From Stemphylium vesicarium (taxonomy: Eukaryota; Ascomycota; Dothideomycetes; Pleosporales; Pleosporaceae), in NCBI GenBank assembly GCA_004380135.1, contig QXCR01000069.1, positions 1 through 64,000 of the forward strand: DNA of 64,000 nucleotides. The letters run 5' to 3'. Each line of letters begins with the position of its first letter. The first letter of the stretch is position 1. The position numbers and the translations under genes are program-made. The notes below the pieces were generated by a model, which was not told the DNA's origin, made no database searches, and saw only the letters and a program-made list of their open reading frames with translations. Shown one piece after another: positions 32,261 through 42,900 of the stretch.

Positions 32261-32965
32261 TCACCTTTCTACTCCTATCCAACTTCCCACCGCCTCTTCA
32301 ACAGCCTCACATGTCCCCGTAACCCCAAACAAGCCCCCCTCCACCCTAACACTCTTCAGCGCCCACCTCTTCAACTCCTCACTAATACTCTCCACACCAT
32401 CCTCTACAACCAGCACATCATACCCGCGATCACTCGCCTCCCTCACCGTACTACTCACACACGCATCCGCCGTAACCCCACAAACAACCAGGTTCCGAAT
32501 CCCCTTTGCCCTCAACACGCAATCCAACTCGGTATGCGCAAACGCCCCGCGCCCAGGCTTATCAATCACCACCTCCCCCTCCACAGGCGCCACCTCATCC
32601 ACGATCCCATGCCCCACCTCGCCTCGCACCAGAAACGCGCCCATCGGCCCTCGACTCCCTATCCGCGCCCCGGCAACCCGGCTCCGATGCGCTTCGCGAC
32701 TGCTCACTGTGGAGAGGTGTGGCTCGTGGCCTTCGCGCGTGTGCAGGATGTGGAAGCCGGCGCGCCGGAAGACGGTCAAGAGGGATGTGAGGCGTGGGAT
32801 TAAGGGTGTGAAGCGAGTGGTTGGGCCGCCGATGGAGGAGAGGTAGCCGGATGGGTGCAGGAAGTCGCGTTGCAGGTCTATGAGGAGGAGGGCTGTTGTG
32901 TGGGGGTGTAGGGAGGGGGTGTGCGGGTAGGGGGTCGGAAGGGTGCTGGGGATTTGTGTTGACAT
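32261..32965 (-). CDS. Isochorismatase-family cysteine hydrolase
   Basis: A 234-aa intronless cytosolic hydrolase. The catalytic triad of the family is visible as Asp30 (LLIDLQRDF), Lys136 (VVIDKPGRGAF) and Cys169 (CGVTADACVSST); the cis-peptide segment VCGVTADACV before the nucleophile is intact. The length matches the single-domain family (180-240 aa). Members hydrolyse isochorismate, nicotinamide, N-carbamoyl compounds or similar small amides and ethers; residues visible here do not fix the substrate. It converges with histone H4, 251 bp between stops. Confidence 0.9.
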   Translation of the reverse strand: MSTQIPSTLPTPYPHTPSLHPHTTALLLIDLQRDFLHPSGYLSSIGGPTTRFTPLIPRLTSLLTVFRRAGFHILHTREGHEPHLSTVSSREAHRSRVAGARIGSRGPMGAFLVRGEVGHGIVDEVAPVEGEVVIDKPGRGAFAHTELDCVLRAKGIRNLVVCGVTADACVSSTVREASDRGYDVLVVEDGVESISEELKRWALKSVRVEGGLFGVTGTCEAVEEAVGSWIGVER

Positions 32966-33790
32966 TTTGGGTGATGGTAGTTAAAGGAGATGTTATGGCC
33001 TGATGGCAATGGTGCTGAAGAGCTGCTGTTCAAGATTGCGTATAGTTTAGGGCGCCATGGATTAGGAATCATGTAGAGACGAGGATGTTTTGTTAGTTTA
33101 TGACTTAGTTTTATTAAGGATGCAACAGATTAGCAGAGCCGTTACGAAGTCAATTTACCAAATCTAGAAAGTGGAGATGCGGTAGTGTTGGCATGCTGCG
33201 AGCTGTTTACTAGACTCCATAGTGTGCGCCATCGAGATCGGCAGGCACGTCTCTGGAAACCTCCACCCTTTCTAGTCCTTACCATCAACCATCACCAACA
33301 CTACATCATCGACATGTCTTGACTCAAGGTCTTCCTGATCTACTCTGAAAATCGATCATTTCGTGATTGCCGTTTTGTTAAAAACCGCTCGGGCTGGCAA
33401 CCATATCGCCTATCGTCTCCATGCAACATACCCCACTTTCTACACCAAAAAACCCCGGTTCTTCTCCTCGCTTTGCTTCCTATCTTGACCAATCCCCCTC
33501 TCACACCCGCTCCGCGATAAGAAATGCAACGCAACCACCCAAACAGGCAATGTAGTGAGCATAAATGGGGCTCAGGGTGCGTTATCTAGCTATGGCGCAG
33601 GGTCAAGGGCGCGGATTTTGGATGCGACGGCTGCGAAGCGATAGATCGACGCGATGTCGGGTCGTAAAAAGACATATGTATTGCGGCTGGTGCCGTGGAA
33701 GAAATATGTTTTCTGGCCCACTGGACAGTCGCTTGCTGCTGAGTATTTTGCGTGTTTCTTTCCAGGAGAGCGAGAGCGTCAGTTGGCGAT
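32966..33790. other. Divergent promoter region, hydrolase and permease
   Basis: 825 bp without a supported gene. Short ORFs below 85 codons on both strands overlap and look random. Confidence 0.5.
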
Positions 33791-35513
33791 ATGGCAGATA
33801 GTACAGACGAAAAAAAGGTGGTTGATACTACCAACAGCGATGATGATGTGCTTGCGCAGCTCGGCTATACCCAAGGTGAACATTCTGCGGATACCTTGTG
33901 TACGCCACACTGACGACCTTGTAGAGTTGAAGCGCAGTTTCAGTCTCTTGGGCATGGTCGGCTTCTCATTCAGTATCGTCACGTCCTGGACTGCGTTATC
34001 TGGCGTTCTCATCATTGGTGTTGAATCTGGAGGGCCGCCCGTCATGGTATGGGGCTGGATATGCGTTTGTCTTGTTACGCTTGCAGTCGCATATTCCATG
34101 GCGGAGATGTGCAGCGCGTACGAAACCCGTATTCCGGGGTGAGAGACTTGGCTGACTGATTAGATATCCTGTTGCTGGTGGTCAGTACAGCTGGGTGGCT
34201 ATATTAGCACCAACACGCTGGGCTAGATCGATGAGTTATCTCTGCGGATGGTGAGTGTAAATCTACATTATAGAAGGCGCATACTAAATTCTATAGGTTC
34301 ATGCTAATCGGTATAATCTGCATGGGTGCTGTGAACAACTTCGTCGCCACAAACTTCATCCTCGGTACCGCCCAACTAAACTACGGCTTTACCATCGAAC
34401 GATGGCATACCGTCCTAGTCGCATACCTCATCACATGGATGGCAGCGTGCTCAAACATCTACCTCCCACACATCCTCAACAAGCTCTCAAAAGCCATCTT
34501 CGTCTGGAATCTGACTTCCTTTGTGGTGTGTCTCATCACCATCCTAGTCACAAACGACCACAAGCAATCCGCCAGCTATGTCTTCAGCGACTTCCAAAAC
34601 TTCACTGGCTGGAACGCGCCCTACGCCACCTGTCTCGGACTCCTGCAATCGGCCTTTGGAATGTGCTGCTACGACGCGCCATCCCACATGACCGAGGAGA
34701 TTAAGAACGCGCGCAAGCAAGCACCCCGCGCCATCGTCATGTCCGTCTACATTGGCTTCTTCACCGGTTTCGCATGGATTGTAGCGCTATGTTTCTGCAT
34801 CGGCGATCTAGAAGCCACGGGCAACACGCCGACGGGCGTGCCCGTCATCGAGATTATGTTCAATTCCACAAACAACGTCGCGGGCACGTCGACCATGGCC
34901 TCGATGATTGCCATTATCGCTACTGTGTGTGCGAACTCGCTCATGGCCGAGGGCTCACGCGCGGTATATGCGTTTGCGCGCGACAACGGGCTGCCGTTCT
35001 CCGACGTGTTGAGTAAGGTGTCGAAGAGATCGGTGCCGGTGTATGCGGTGCTACTCACGGCCGTGGTGCAAATGGCGTTTAATTCCATTTACTTTGGTAC
35101 CACGACGGGATTCAATACCATTATTGCCATCGCTACGCAGGGATTCTGTAAGTCAGTCCCCTACGCATCTAAATCGTTGTGCTAATGTCGCAGATCTGTC
35201 ATATCTCATGCCTCTCCTTTCCCGCATCCTCGCCCATTTCTCCGGCAAGAAAACGCGCCTCGAGGGCCCTTATTCGCTGGGGCGATGGGGCATTATTCTC
35301 AATATAATCGGCTTTTGTTACCTGGGATTCATATGCGTCGTCTCCAACCTTCCCAGCGTTACCCCCGTGACGAGCGAGAATATGAATTATACGTCTGCGG
35401 CGACGGGCGTCGTCATGCTGATCAGCTTGATCTTCTGGATCATGACGGGCAGGAAGAAGTTTACGGGGCCGGATGATGGGAGTTTATTGGATGTGGGGGG
35501 ACATGTTGCGTAG
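33791..35513 (+). CDS. APC-superfamily amino acid/choline permease
   Basis: A plasma-membrane transporter of the amino acid-polyamine-choline family (Hnm1/Uga4-like group). The CDS is join(33791..33875,33925..34117,34164..34250,34297..35147,35194..35513), 511 aa, with four tightly sized 46-49-bp introns, all in phase. The first helix carries SLLGMVGFSFSIVTSWTALSG; the conserved YPVAGGQYSWVAIL loop is rebuilt across introns. Later marks are CYDAPSHMTEEIKNARKQAPRA, a TM6-TM7-type segment, and GSRAVYAFARDNGLPFS, the family's loop before TM9. About 12 hydrophobic helices are present. The substrate could be choline, GABA or amino acids; sequence alone does not settle it. The acidic N-terminal ~28 residues are cytosolic. 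Confidence 0.92.
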
Positions 35514-36326
35514 ATTTGTTATATTTGTGAAGCCATCTTTTGGAGATATCTAACAGATATGATGGTCTTTTGTAAATTTCGGATACAAGAAAGGAGAGTG
35601 TGGCTAATATGACTACGATTTACTTGTGCGCCTGCAATGAGTAAGCGGTTACTTGAGCTTTACCTAGTAATCGTTATCACGCGAGTGTAGACAAAAGTCT
35701 GGTACACGATATGGACCCCTGATATCAACGAAACAATGGTTAACCCTGTTTCCTCCCGTCCCATGGGGCGGGAGATGAGCATCTAGCGCGCAACCCACCC
35801 AGACATTCTTTGCGCTTACTACCAGAATATATAGCACAAACTTTGACTGCAATCTCACATATTCACACAAAAATAAAAAAAATATTCTTTTCTACTCGAC
35901 TAGTTTATATATATCATTGGATAGGTACCTACCTCACAGCATATCACCACATCACCACACAGATACACGCATATCCAACTATCCACACAACCCCCCAACA
36001 CCTAATGTCCCGCACAAATCACCCCCCGCATAAACGCGGCTTCCCCTCCCGTGCAGGTATTAGAAACCCAAAATATCACATCGCCCCACAAGACACCAGC
36101 ACCATAGCCCGCAAACTGCGGCTCTCGGCGCGCATAAACCTCGCGCAGACGCTGGGTTTGTCCGTGGATCAGCGAGGTCACGTTTCGGGTAGGGTGTGCG
36201 CCGTATACGGAGGCGAGTTTGCTGGGGTTGCCGATGGAGGTGAGGGACATGGTTTGGAGGGAGGTTGTTGGTGGGGATTTGTTGGGGAGAGGGAGGAGGG
36301 ATGGAAGGGAGGGATAGAGGGAGAGG
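35514..36326. other. Intergenic, no supported gene
   Basis: It contains AT-rich sequence with short TATATA stretches around 35900-35915. A minus-strand 82-codon ORF at 36002-36250 has protein-like composition but no recognisable domain. Confidence 0.45.
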
Positions 36327-36924
36327 GTGAGGGAGAGTGGAGAGGCTCAGGGGACGAAGACTCGGGAGAAGAAGAAGGGAAGAGTGACATCGGAGGAGGA
36401 GCAGGCCTCCATAACTTACAAGAAAGCCCTGCTTGAGAAACGGTTACAGACACGTCTTACACTGGCGCAATACACGCGTTTTGCAGCGTTGCAGCGCCAG
36501 ATACAGGATCTGGCATGCGTTGCTCCGCTGCGATATGGCCATCTTGTCGCAATCCCTCTATGCGGGATTGAAAGCGTATCTAGAGCTGCCGATGACGACG
36601 ACGACCACGGTGCCAGAACACATTCCAACACCTTCCACAACTGCCGCGGTTGCAAGCCGAAAAAGCCAAGATAATAAGGAAATCGCCACAATTGTTCTGG
36701 GCAAAGAGAAGGGCGAGAAGACGCGCAGGCGGAGGTGTTGGCGTTGTGGTGAGCGGCATCAGGGTGGGGATGTGGTTTGTCCGCGTAAAAGGAGGGATCC
36801 GGAGGGGTGGGAGAGGTTGAGTAAGGTTGTTAAGGGAGGCAGGTGTGGGAAGGAGATGGGATGGGGGAGTGGGAGTGAGAGTACGCTGTTTCGAGGGACG
36901 AGAGTGGTGTTTGGGGATGATTAG
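36327..36924 (+). pseudogene. Frame-interrupted ORF with zinc-knuckle-like C-terminus
   Basis: Two overlapping frames look like one protein with a frameshift. The first frame, from the ATG at 36327, carries a charged helix-forming region (KKALLEKRLQTRLTLAQYTR, FAALQRQIQDLA). Near 36540-36550 protein-like sequence moves to the next frame (SQSLYAGLKAYLELP), which ends with CWRCGERHQGGDVVCP at 36736-36780, a CCHC-like zinc-binding pattern (spacing CX2CX3HX6C). The stop is at 36922-36924. A one-base shift restores continuity and no intron fits. It may be a pseudogene, a base-call error or a chance overlap. The resemblance of the knuckle to retroelement Gag or to small fungal zinc-knuckle proteins is noted without being proven. 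Confidence 0.4.
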
Positions 36925-37245
36925 GTGGGTTGGAGAATACATGGGCTTGGAGGCTGATATAGTTTGTAAGGGCGCTTTCACTACTGTACCGTCTAAACCG
37001 CCTTCACGAGGAGACTGGTTTCTCTGCACAATAGCAGGAAGCCCAATATATCTCAAGTTTATTCTGCTCAATCGAATAATAGCCCTCGCCAGCAGTCTCG
37101 AAGCCAATTAGTCGAGCATGTTGAGGCTTCTTCTCTTCTCTCTTCAGTTATACCCACATTCCTCAAAATCACAACCGCAAGCCACTTTCATCTCACATTA
37201 CTTTTTATCCTATTTTAATACACTAATTGCTTCTTTCACTTCAGT
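36925..37245. other. Short upstream region, no gene seen
   Basis: A CT-rich leader-like stretch (around 37128-37150 and 37225-37244) precedes the small ORF at 37246. Confidence 0.4.
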
Positions 37246-37434
37246 ATGCCCTCCCGACCATTCACATTTGGCGCTGGCGCCAACTACCCCTTCGGCATGG
37301 ACCACGCCTTCAGCCCGCTGCCAGTCGAAACCTCCCCTGGCGCTGGCGCCAAAATGACATTCAGCAAGGAAGTCTTCCCGCGCGGTGCGGAGACTAGCGC
37401 AGGGACTAGCGCCGGAGGCGGCCTCTTGGCATAA
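37246..37434 (+). CDS. Small Gly/Ala-rich ORF, possible separate protein or 5' exon
   Basis: A 62-codon ORF with an ATG after a CT-rich leader, ending 27 bp before the next ATG in the same frame (37462). It contains two similar pieces (FGAGANYPFG and PGAGAKMTF). It could be a small protein, an upstream ORF controlling the coiled-coil gene, or its first exon with an unrecognised intron skipping the TAA. No domain is recognised. Confidence 0.4.
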   Translation: MPSRPFTFGAGANYPFGMDHAFSPLPVETSPGAGAKMTFSKEVFPRGAETSAGTSAGGGLLA

Positions 37435-37461
37435 TAGACAACGCCAACAAAGAAGCTAGCG

Positions 37462-39942
37462 ATGCATAAAGTCTTTCAACACCAGATTGCGGTGAGCAAT
37501 CCATGTGTCGCAATGAACGAGGAAGAAGAATATAATCACCTTGCGGATCTCACCACCGAGAACGACGGCCTAAGGAGCAAAGTCAATTCTCTCAGAGCCG
37601 ACCTCGCAAAGGCGGAGAACGCGGAGCGCGAAGCCAACTACGAGCTCGAAAAGAGCAGGCAGGCGCTCAAGGAAGAAAAGGACCACCTCGAAGAACTCCA
37701 GACGCAAATCTACAAGCTTGAAAAGGATATTGAACACGAACAAGCCGCCACCAAAGACGCCGAAGGGCGTGTCGAAGTCCTCTACACCGATCTCGACCAG
37801 AAGCGCTTCGCACACCGCTCCGCCCTCGATGACAGAGACAACGCGCTCGCCGACCTCAAGGACAAGGAACTCCAGTATGAAGACCTGGAGCGACAATGGC
37901 AGGAGTGCGAGGACAGGATTGCCCAGCTCGAGGCTGAGAAGGAAGATGCGCAATTCGCAGTCAACGCGGCCGCCGATGCGGAAAGCGACCAGGCCAGACT
38001 GCGCGAGCAGATTGCCGACTTGGAGCGCACCATCATGGTCAAGGACGAGCGCATCAGCCACCTCGAGATGCAGGTGCAGAAGGAGCGACAGCGCAACTAC
38101 AACAACGCCGATGCGATAGCCAGATCGCTGGCTGCTTCGCCCGTCGAAGAGGACGACCACTATGGCGCCATTGGCTTTGACTCGCTGGAAGCCGAGCTCT
38201 CCATGGTCGACGACGACGACGACGGATCCGTGTATGAACCGGAGCCGAATGATTACTCGGAAATCTCACAGACGCTGCTTACTTGGTCGCCTATTGCGCC
38301 TGTCGTTCAGCCACCGTCGAAACTCCGTACACACGACGCCGCAAGCATCTCGCCTAGAGCCCCGAAAGTACCCCTGCTCACGACTGATGTACGTCAAGCT
38401 GGCTGTCTTGAGCCTCGGGAACCGGCTCCTGTCGCGCTCTCCTCTATCGACTTGAACGTCGGCGCGTCTACTGAGCCGGTTGCTGCGCGCGTTCCTACAC
38501 ACACATTCAGTGTACCTGAGACGGCTAGCACTTCACCCATTGAACCTGCTCGCGCTTCGCCATCCGAAATTAGCGTCAATGAGGGTGCCGTAACTGAACC
38601 GGTTGCTGCGCACATACCTACACACGCGTTCAGTGTACCTGAGACGGTTAGCACTTCACCCGTTGAACCTGCTCGCGCTCAGCCGTCTGAGATTAGCATT
38701 GGTGAAGGTGCTGCGACGGAACCGGTTGCTGCTCGCGTACCTACACACGCATTCAGTGTACCTGAGACGACTAGCACCTCGCCCGTTGAACCTGCTCGCG
38801 CTTCTCCATCTCAGATTAGTATTAATGAAGGTGCTGCGACTGCGCCAGTTGCTGCGCGCACGCCCATCCATGAGTTCAGTGTACCCAGAACAGCAAGTAT
38901 GGAGCCCATCGAGCCCGCTCGCGCCTCACCCTCTAGCATGTATGCGCAAGAGTCTGCAAGCACTTCGCCTATTGAACCCGCGCGTGCCTCGCCTTCCAGC
39001 ATCAGTGTACACGAGACGGCCAGCTTGGCGCCCCAGGACCCTGCGCCGGCTCCGCAGAGCACCCTCAACCACTATGAGATCGCCAACATCTCTTCGAGGG
39101 AACCTGGCGCCCCAACACTCGCGGTGGATGTCAAGGAAGCTGCCAGCACGACTCCAATTGTGCACCAAGTTCCTGCACTTACGAACCAGGTAATCGATCA
39201 CGCGACCGTCAGCACAACCCCAATCGAGCCTATCGAGACCCCTACTGCCGGAATCTCGACCCAGACAGTCGCCCCTGTGCTTGCGAGCCAGCTGGCTGGA
39301 TACGCAACTGTCAGCACAACCCCGGTTGCGCCCACTAATATCCCCACCATTTGCGACGTCTCCGACACTTCCGTCATAGACATCTCTCCCATCGAGCCCA
39401 AGACCGTTCAGCGCAAGCTCATTACCAAAGGCACCCAAACCACGCCGCCCGAGAGCCCAAGCATCGGCGTTGCGCCCGTACTGATTACCCACGAGGTAGA
39501 GCCTATTGAGCAGGTCCTTCCCAAGCCAGAGCCCAAGCGCCCTACCGCGAGTGCCGGGGTTCAGACAACCACAGAGACGGTTGTAGAGGAGCCCGAGGTC
39601 ACTCAAGCACCGCCCCCAATCCTGGTCACCACTTCGAACAAGTTTGGTGGCACAGAAATGATGTTGCTACTCCTCACCACTCTCCTCGCCGTCGTCTGCG
39701 TCTACTTCTACGCCAAGGTGAATGCCTGGGAGACGGCCAATGGTGTCGGCTTGGGTGGTGGTTGCGGCAACATGGCGCGTCGCAGTGGCGCCTACGGCAA
39801 CGGGCGCCATCTCTTCGGCTTTCTCCCTGTGGCCATGGACGTGGGCGACTCGTGGTTCTCTGAGCAGTTTGCACGACACATGTCTGCTGCCGTGTCTCGC
39901 TTCGAGGACTGGGCTGGAATTGCGTACGAACCTCTTTACTGA
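37462..39942 (+). CDS. Coiled-coil protein with 41-aa tandem repeats and C-terminal membrane helix
   Basis: An 826-aa protein, or 809 aa from the second ATG at 37513 (MNEEEEYNHLADL). Residues about 20-215 are a long coiled coil rich in Glu/Lys/Leu/Gln heptads. An acidic hinge follows (VDDDDDGSVYEPEP). Residues 334-497 are four tandem 41-residue repeats sharing PVAARVPTHxFSVPETxS and PxEPARASPSxIS, with a fifth partial unit. A longer Pro/Thr/Ser-rich region continues to about residue 730. One hydrophobic helix (MMLLLLTTLLAVVCVYFYAKV, about 733-753) lies near the C terminus, followed by about 70 residues ending in an aromatic-rich segment. No signal peptide is present, so the coiled coil is probably cytosolic and anchored to an internal membrane (ER or nuclear envelope). 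Function is not recognised. Confidence 0.8.
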   Translation: MHKVFQHQIAVSNPCVAMNEEEEYNHLADLTTENDGLRSKVNSLRADLAKAENAEREANYELEKSRQALKEEKDHLEELQTQIYKLEKDIEHEQAATKDAEGRVEVLYTDLDQKRFAHRSALDDRDNALADLKDKELQYEDLERQWQECEDRIAQLEAEKEDAQFAVNAAADAESDQARLREQIADLERTIMVKDERISHLEMQVQKERQRNYNNADAIARSLAASPVEEDDHYGAIGFDSLEAELSMVDDDDDGSVYEPEPNDYSEISQTLLTWSPIAPVVQPPSKLRTHDAASISPRAPKVPLLTTDVRQAGCLEPREPAPVALSSIDLNVGASTEPVAARVPTHTFSVPETASTSPIEPARASPSEISVNEGAVTEPVAAHIPTHAFSVPETVSTSPVEPARAQPSEISIGEGAATEPVAARVPTHAFSVPETTSTSPVEPARASPSQISINEGAATAPVAARTPIHEFSVPRTASMEPIEPARASPSSMYAQESASTSPIEPARASPSSISVHETASLAPQDPAPAPQSTLNHYEIANISSREPGAPTLAVDVKEAASTTPIVHQVPALTNQVIDHATVSTTPIEPIETPTAGISTQTVAPVLASQLAGYATVSTTPVAPTNIPTICDVSDTSVIDISPIEPKTVQRKLITKGTQTTPPESPSIGVAPVLITHEVEPIEQVLPKPEPKRPTASAGVQTTTETVVEEPEVTQAPPPILVTTSNKFGGTEMMLLLLTTLLAVVCVYFYAKVNAWETANGVGLGGGCGNMARRSGAYGNGRHLFGFLPVAMDVGDSWFSEQFARHMSAAVSRFEDWAGIAYEPLY
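38461..39015 (+). repeat. In-frame 123-bp coding tandem repeats
   Basis: Units start at 38461, 38584, 38707 and 38830, each exactly 123 bp (41 codons), with a fifth partial unit from 38953. Units 2 and 3 are the most alike; unit 4 is the most diverged. No indels break frame. Confidence 0.92.
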
Positions 39943-42900
39943 GCATCTTCTGTTTGTTCGTCCACTTTGCCTCACGCCCTTTTCTTGATCTCTTCCGAAA
40001 CATGACGTCTTCCCCGCGTGTTCGGAGAGGCGCGATCGCAGTGGTCTAGTTAGTGCCTTTTTCGTCGGCATCGCCCGCTACGCGCATGCGCTGTGATGAC
40101 ATTGCGTAGTTGGATTTGGGTCATCTGCCACCTCATTTGAGTTTGCGCACCATCCATCCAGCATCATGACGGCGTTTCTTTGCTTCTTCTACTACTTTTC
40201 TTGTCTTGCTAAAACACACACCCAAAATTGCTAGCGTTGCTTTGATCCCGTTTTTTACGACCTTTTGGGCAGCGGGTTTTTTCCGTCATCCTTTTTTCTT
40301 TTTTACCAACGACACGAAAACAAGCTGGTTAGTAACGGTTTTACCCTGATCGGAAACCACTACTACCTCTTTTACGAAACAAACGAACAAGCAAGCAAGC
40401 GAGCGAGCGAGCATCTGCACTTTTTTGTTTTATGGTTTTGTTGGTACCCAGGCTTCGGCCGATGTTTTTTCATATCCCTTTTCTTTCTCGAGAGACATGA
40501 CAACGACGACAACAACAAAAGATATACCCCCCTTTCCCCTTTAAACTACATCTCACCTCAACCCTTTGATACCCCCCTTTTTTAATTTAATTTTCAACGA
40601 AATTGCAAAAAAGCGCATATGCATATGACTTTGTATACCCACCTTTACGAATAGAATTGGAATTGGAAGCTCCCCACTGCTTACGCTGGGCGTGTGTGTG
40701 TGTCATCCTAATTATAACGACGAACAAGGAAGAAAGAAAGAGAAAGAAAGCAAGATTGAAAAATGGGGCAGGCGCATAGAGTGGATAGAGAACGTAGAGA
40801 TTAGAATTTCAAGTTTTTTTTTCATCACGAACCTCAGCTTGGTATACTCTTACCTTGAAAAGATTTTGTTACTTTCTTTCCTCTCTCACATATATATACA
40901 TATATACATGCTGTCTTTCTTTCGGGTTTTCTCTCGTGAAGACGATGGAATACTAGCACGGCTTGTTCTCTCTGTGGTTGGGTTTTCTGTGCTGGGGGTT
41001 CAGGATGTGTGATGGACAGTGTGTGTGGCTTTGGGAAAGAAAAGATGAGAACGAGACGAGACGAGAACGTTGTTGCGTAGAAAGACAGGGCGTGTCGTGC
41101 GTGCGTATCCTAAAATCTGTAGCTTTGACACTTGTTGGAAATGGATAGGTAGGGTGAGTGAGCAAGTAAGCAAGCAAACGAGCACGTCTCACCAGGCAAC
41201 ACGCACCAACCGTTCAGAGAAAGAAAAACGAGAAGGAGTAATTGCCATGCAAAGAGCGTGAATAGGTTAGGTTGTGTACTTTGGGCCAGTGAGTTGGATG
41301 CCATGTCATTGGATGTTCACTTGGACCATGCTATGGCTACGCTACGCTACTAGTATGTGAAGAAGATGACAGCCTCAATCCCGAGAGTTTTGCATCAGTC
41401 TTTGCGTACCAACTTCCACCCCCTTTCCTGGGCTGTGAGATCATCGCGTCTTGGGCGCTCGGGATGAGAGAGAGAGGGATATCGCGGGTGTTAGGGATAG
41501 ATAGGAGAATGGAGAACAAGGAAATGAGGTTCCGTCATTGAGGAGTTGGGGAGGATCAGCTAGGCTAGCACCCCCGGGGCTTGGGTAAGGATGCAGAGAG
41601 GGTGAACGTGAATGTGCCAAGGAGGTCTCATCGTTTGTGTTTGAAGGAGATTTGGTCTTGCGAGTATCAGAAGATGGCTGGCTGGCCGCTTTGCCCGCTT
41701 GCCTTGGGCGCGGGTGATACGAGGGCTAGTTTCCACGCTGTTTCGAGCAGCGCTGGGCGCGGTCTACGAAGAAGCATTTTGGGCGTCGAGACGAGGATTC
41801 ATCAACGACGACTGGTCCATGTCTCTCTCTGAGTTGCCGCGTTGTCCGCTTGGTTCGGGTAACAGAGGGGAGAGAGAGAGTATCATTCCGTGTCTTGAGC
41901 AAATGGCAGTCTCAGGTTACGAATATACACGTCTGCCGCGCTCTCCGCTCATCTTGGGTTCGCCATCGTGTAGCTGCGAGAAGCTCGGGCATATAGCGTT
42001 CAGAAATCACGTACAAGAGGGTTGTCACACCGGGAGTGGCATGTATCAAGATGTCGAAACTGGCAGAGTGAGTACGTCAGCTTGTCAGCATATACCGATG
42101 ATCCTTCAATCGTCGTCATTTGTACGGCTGAAGCGGTCTCGACGAGCGGTAACTAGAAGGGTATGCGATCGGCCTTTGGGCTCCAGTGTCGGCAGTAGTA
42201 ACGCTGTCCATGCTTTTTTTCTCCGCAAGCGTTGGCGTTGAGTAGTAGTTCTGTTGGCGCGCTCAATGGGCAAAGTATGCCGATAATATCGCGCATCCCT
42301 CACCACTCCCCGGACAATGATGTTGGAATGCGCGCGCAAAACGCAGACACATGTTCGGTCGCGGCTTGGGCACGCATCCTACTTATCAATTGATATACGA
42401 TTACCCCCACACCCCTCACATATTGGAAGCATCCCCCGGGATGTATTCGGGCCGCCTGCAACAGGGCAACAGCATCAGTGCCCAAGTCAACGTCGAGTGA
42501 CGGCCGAGTAGCGGCAAACCACAGCGTCGGGCCCGAGCTGGCGGAAGCTGAAAGCTCCGACGACGTGAGAGGCGCTTTAAAGTTGGGAAAGGTGATGTGA
42601 TGAAGCGTATTTCATGATAGTATCCGAAATGGCGGGAGATCTCAAAAGCCTCGGCGGTCGTAGGGTAGACGCCTGACCAGGTGGTTAGGTAACATGGCGG
42701 TGACGTTGGACGTCGGATACATGTTCCGCCGGATGGGTGTTGGTGCGCGGGCAAAGACACGAAGAGAGTAATGGTTGAGCGGTGGCTGAAGGGTAATATG
42801 TGATGCAGGCATGGCCGGGCGCGGGAAGGCATCGTGGTACCAGATAGTGTGGTTGGGCAGGGACCTCGTTCCAGCGTGCTATTCTCTTTTTGGTGAGGGA

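Noticed and set aside
36002..36250. 82-codon minus-strand ORF
   Set aside because: Looks somewhat protein-like, but no domain or transcript signal; kept out of the gene list.
41699..42241. 180-codon plus-strand ORF in the 4.8-kb gap
   Set aside because: No domain, overlapped by random ORFs in other frames, no intron structure.
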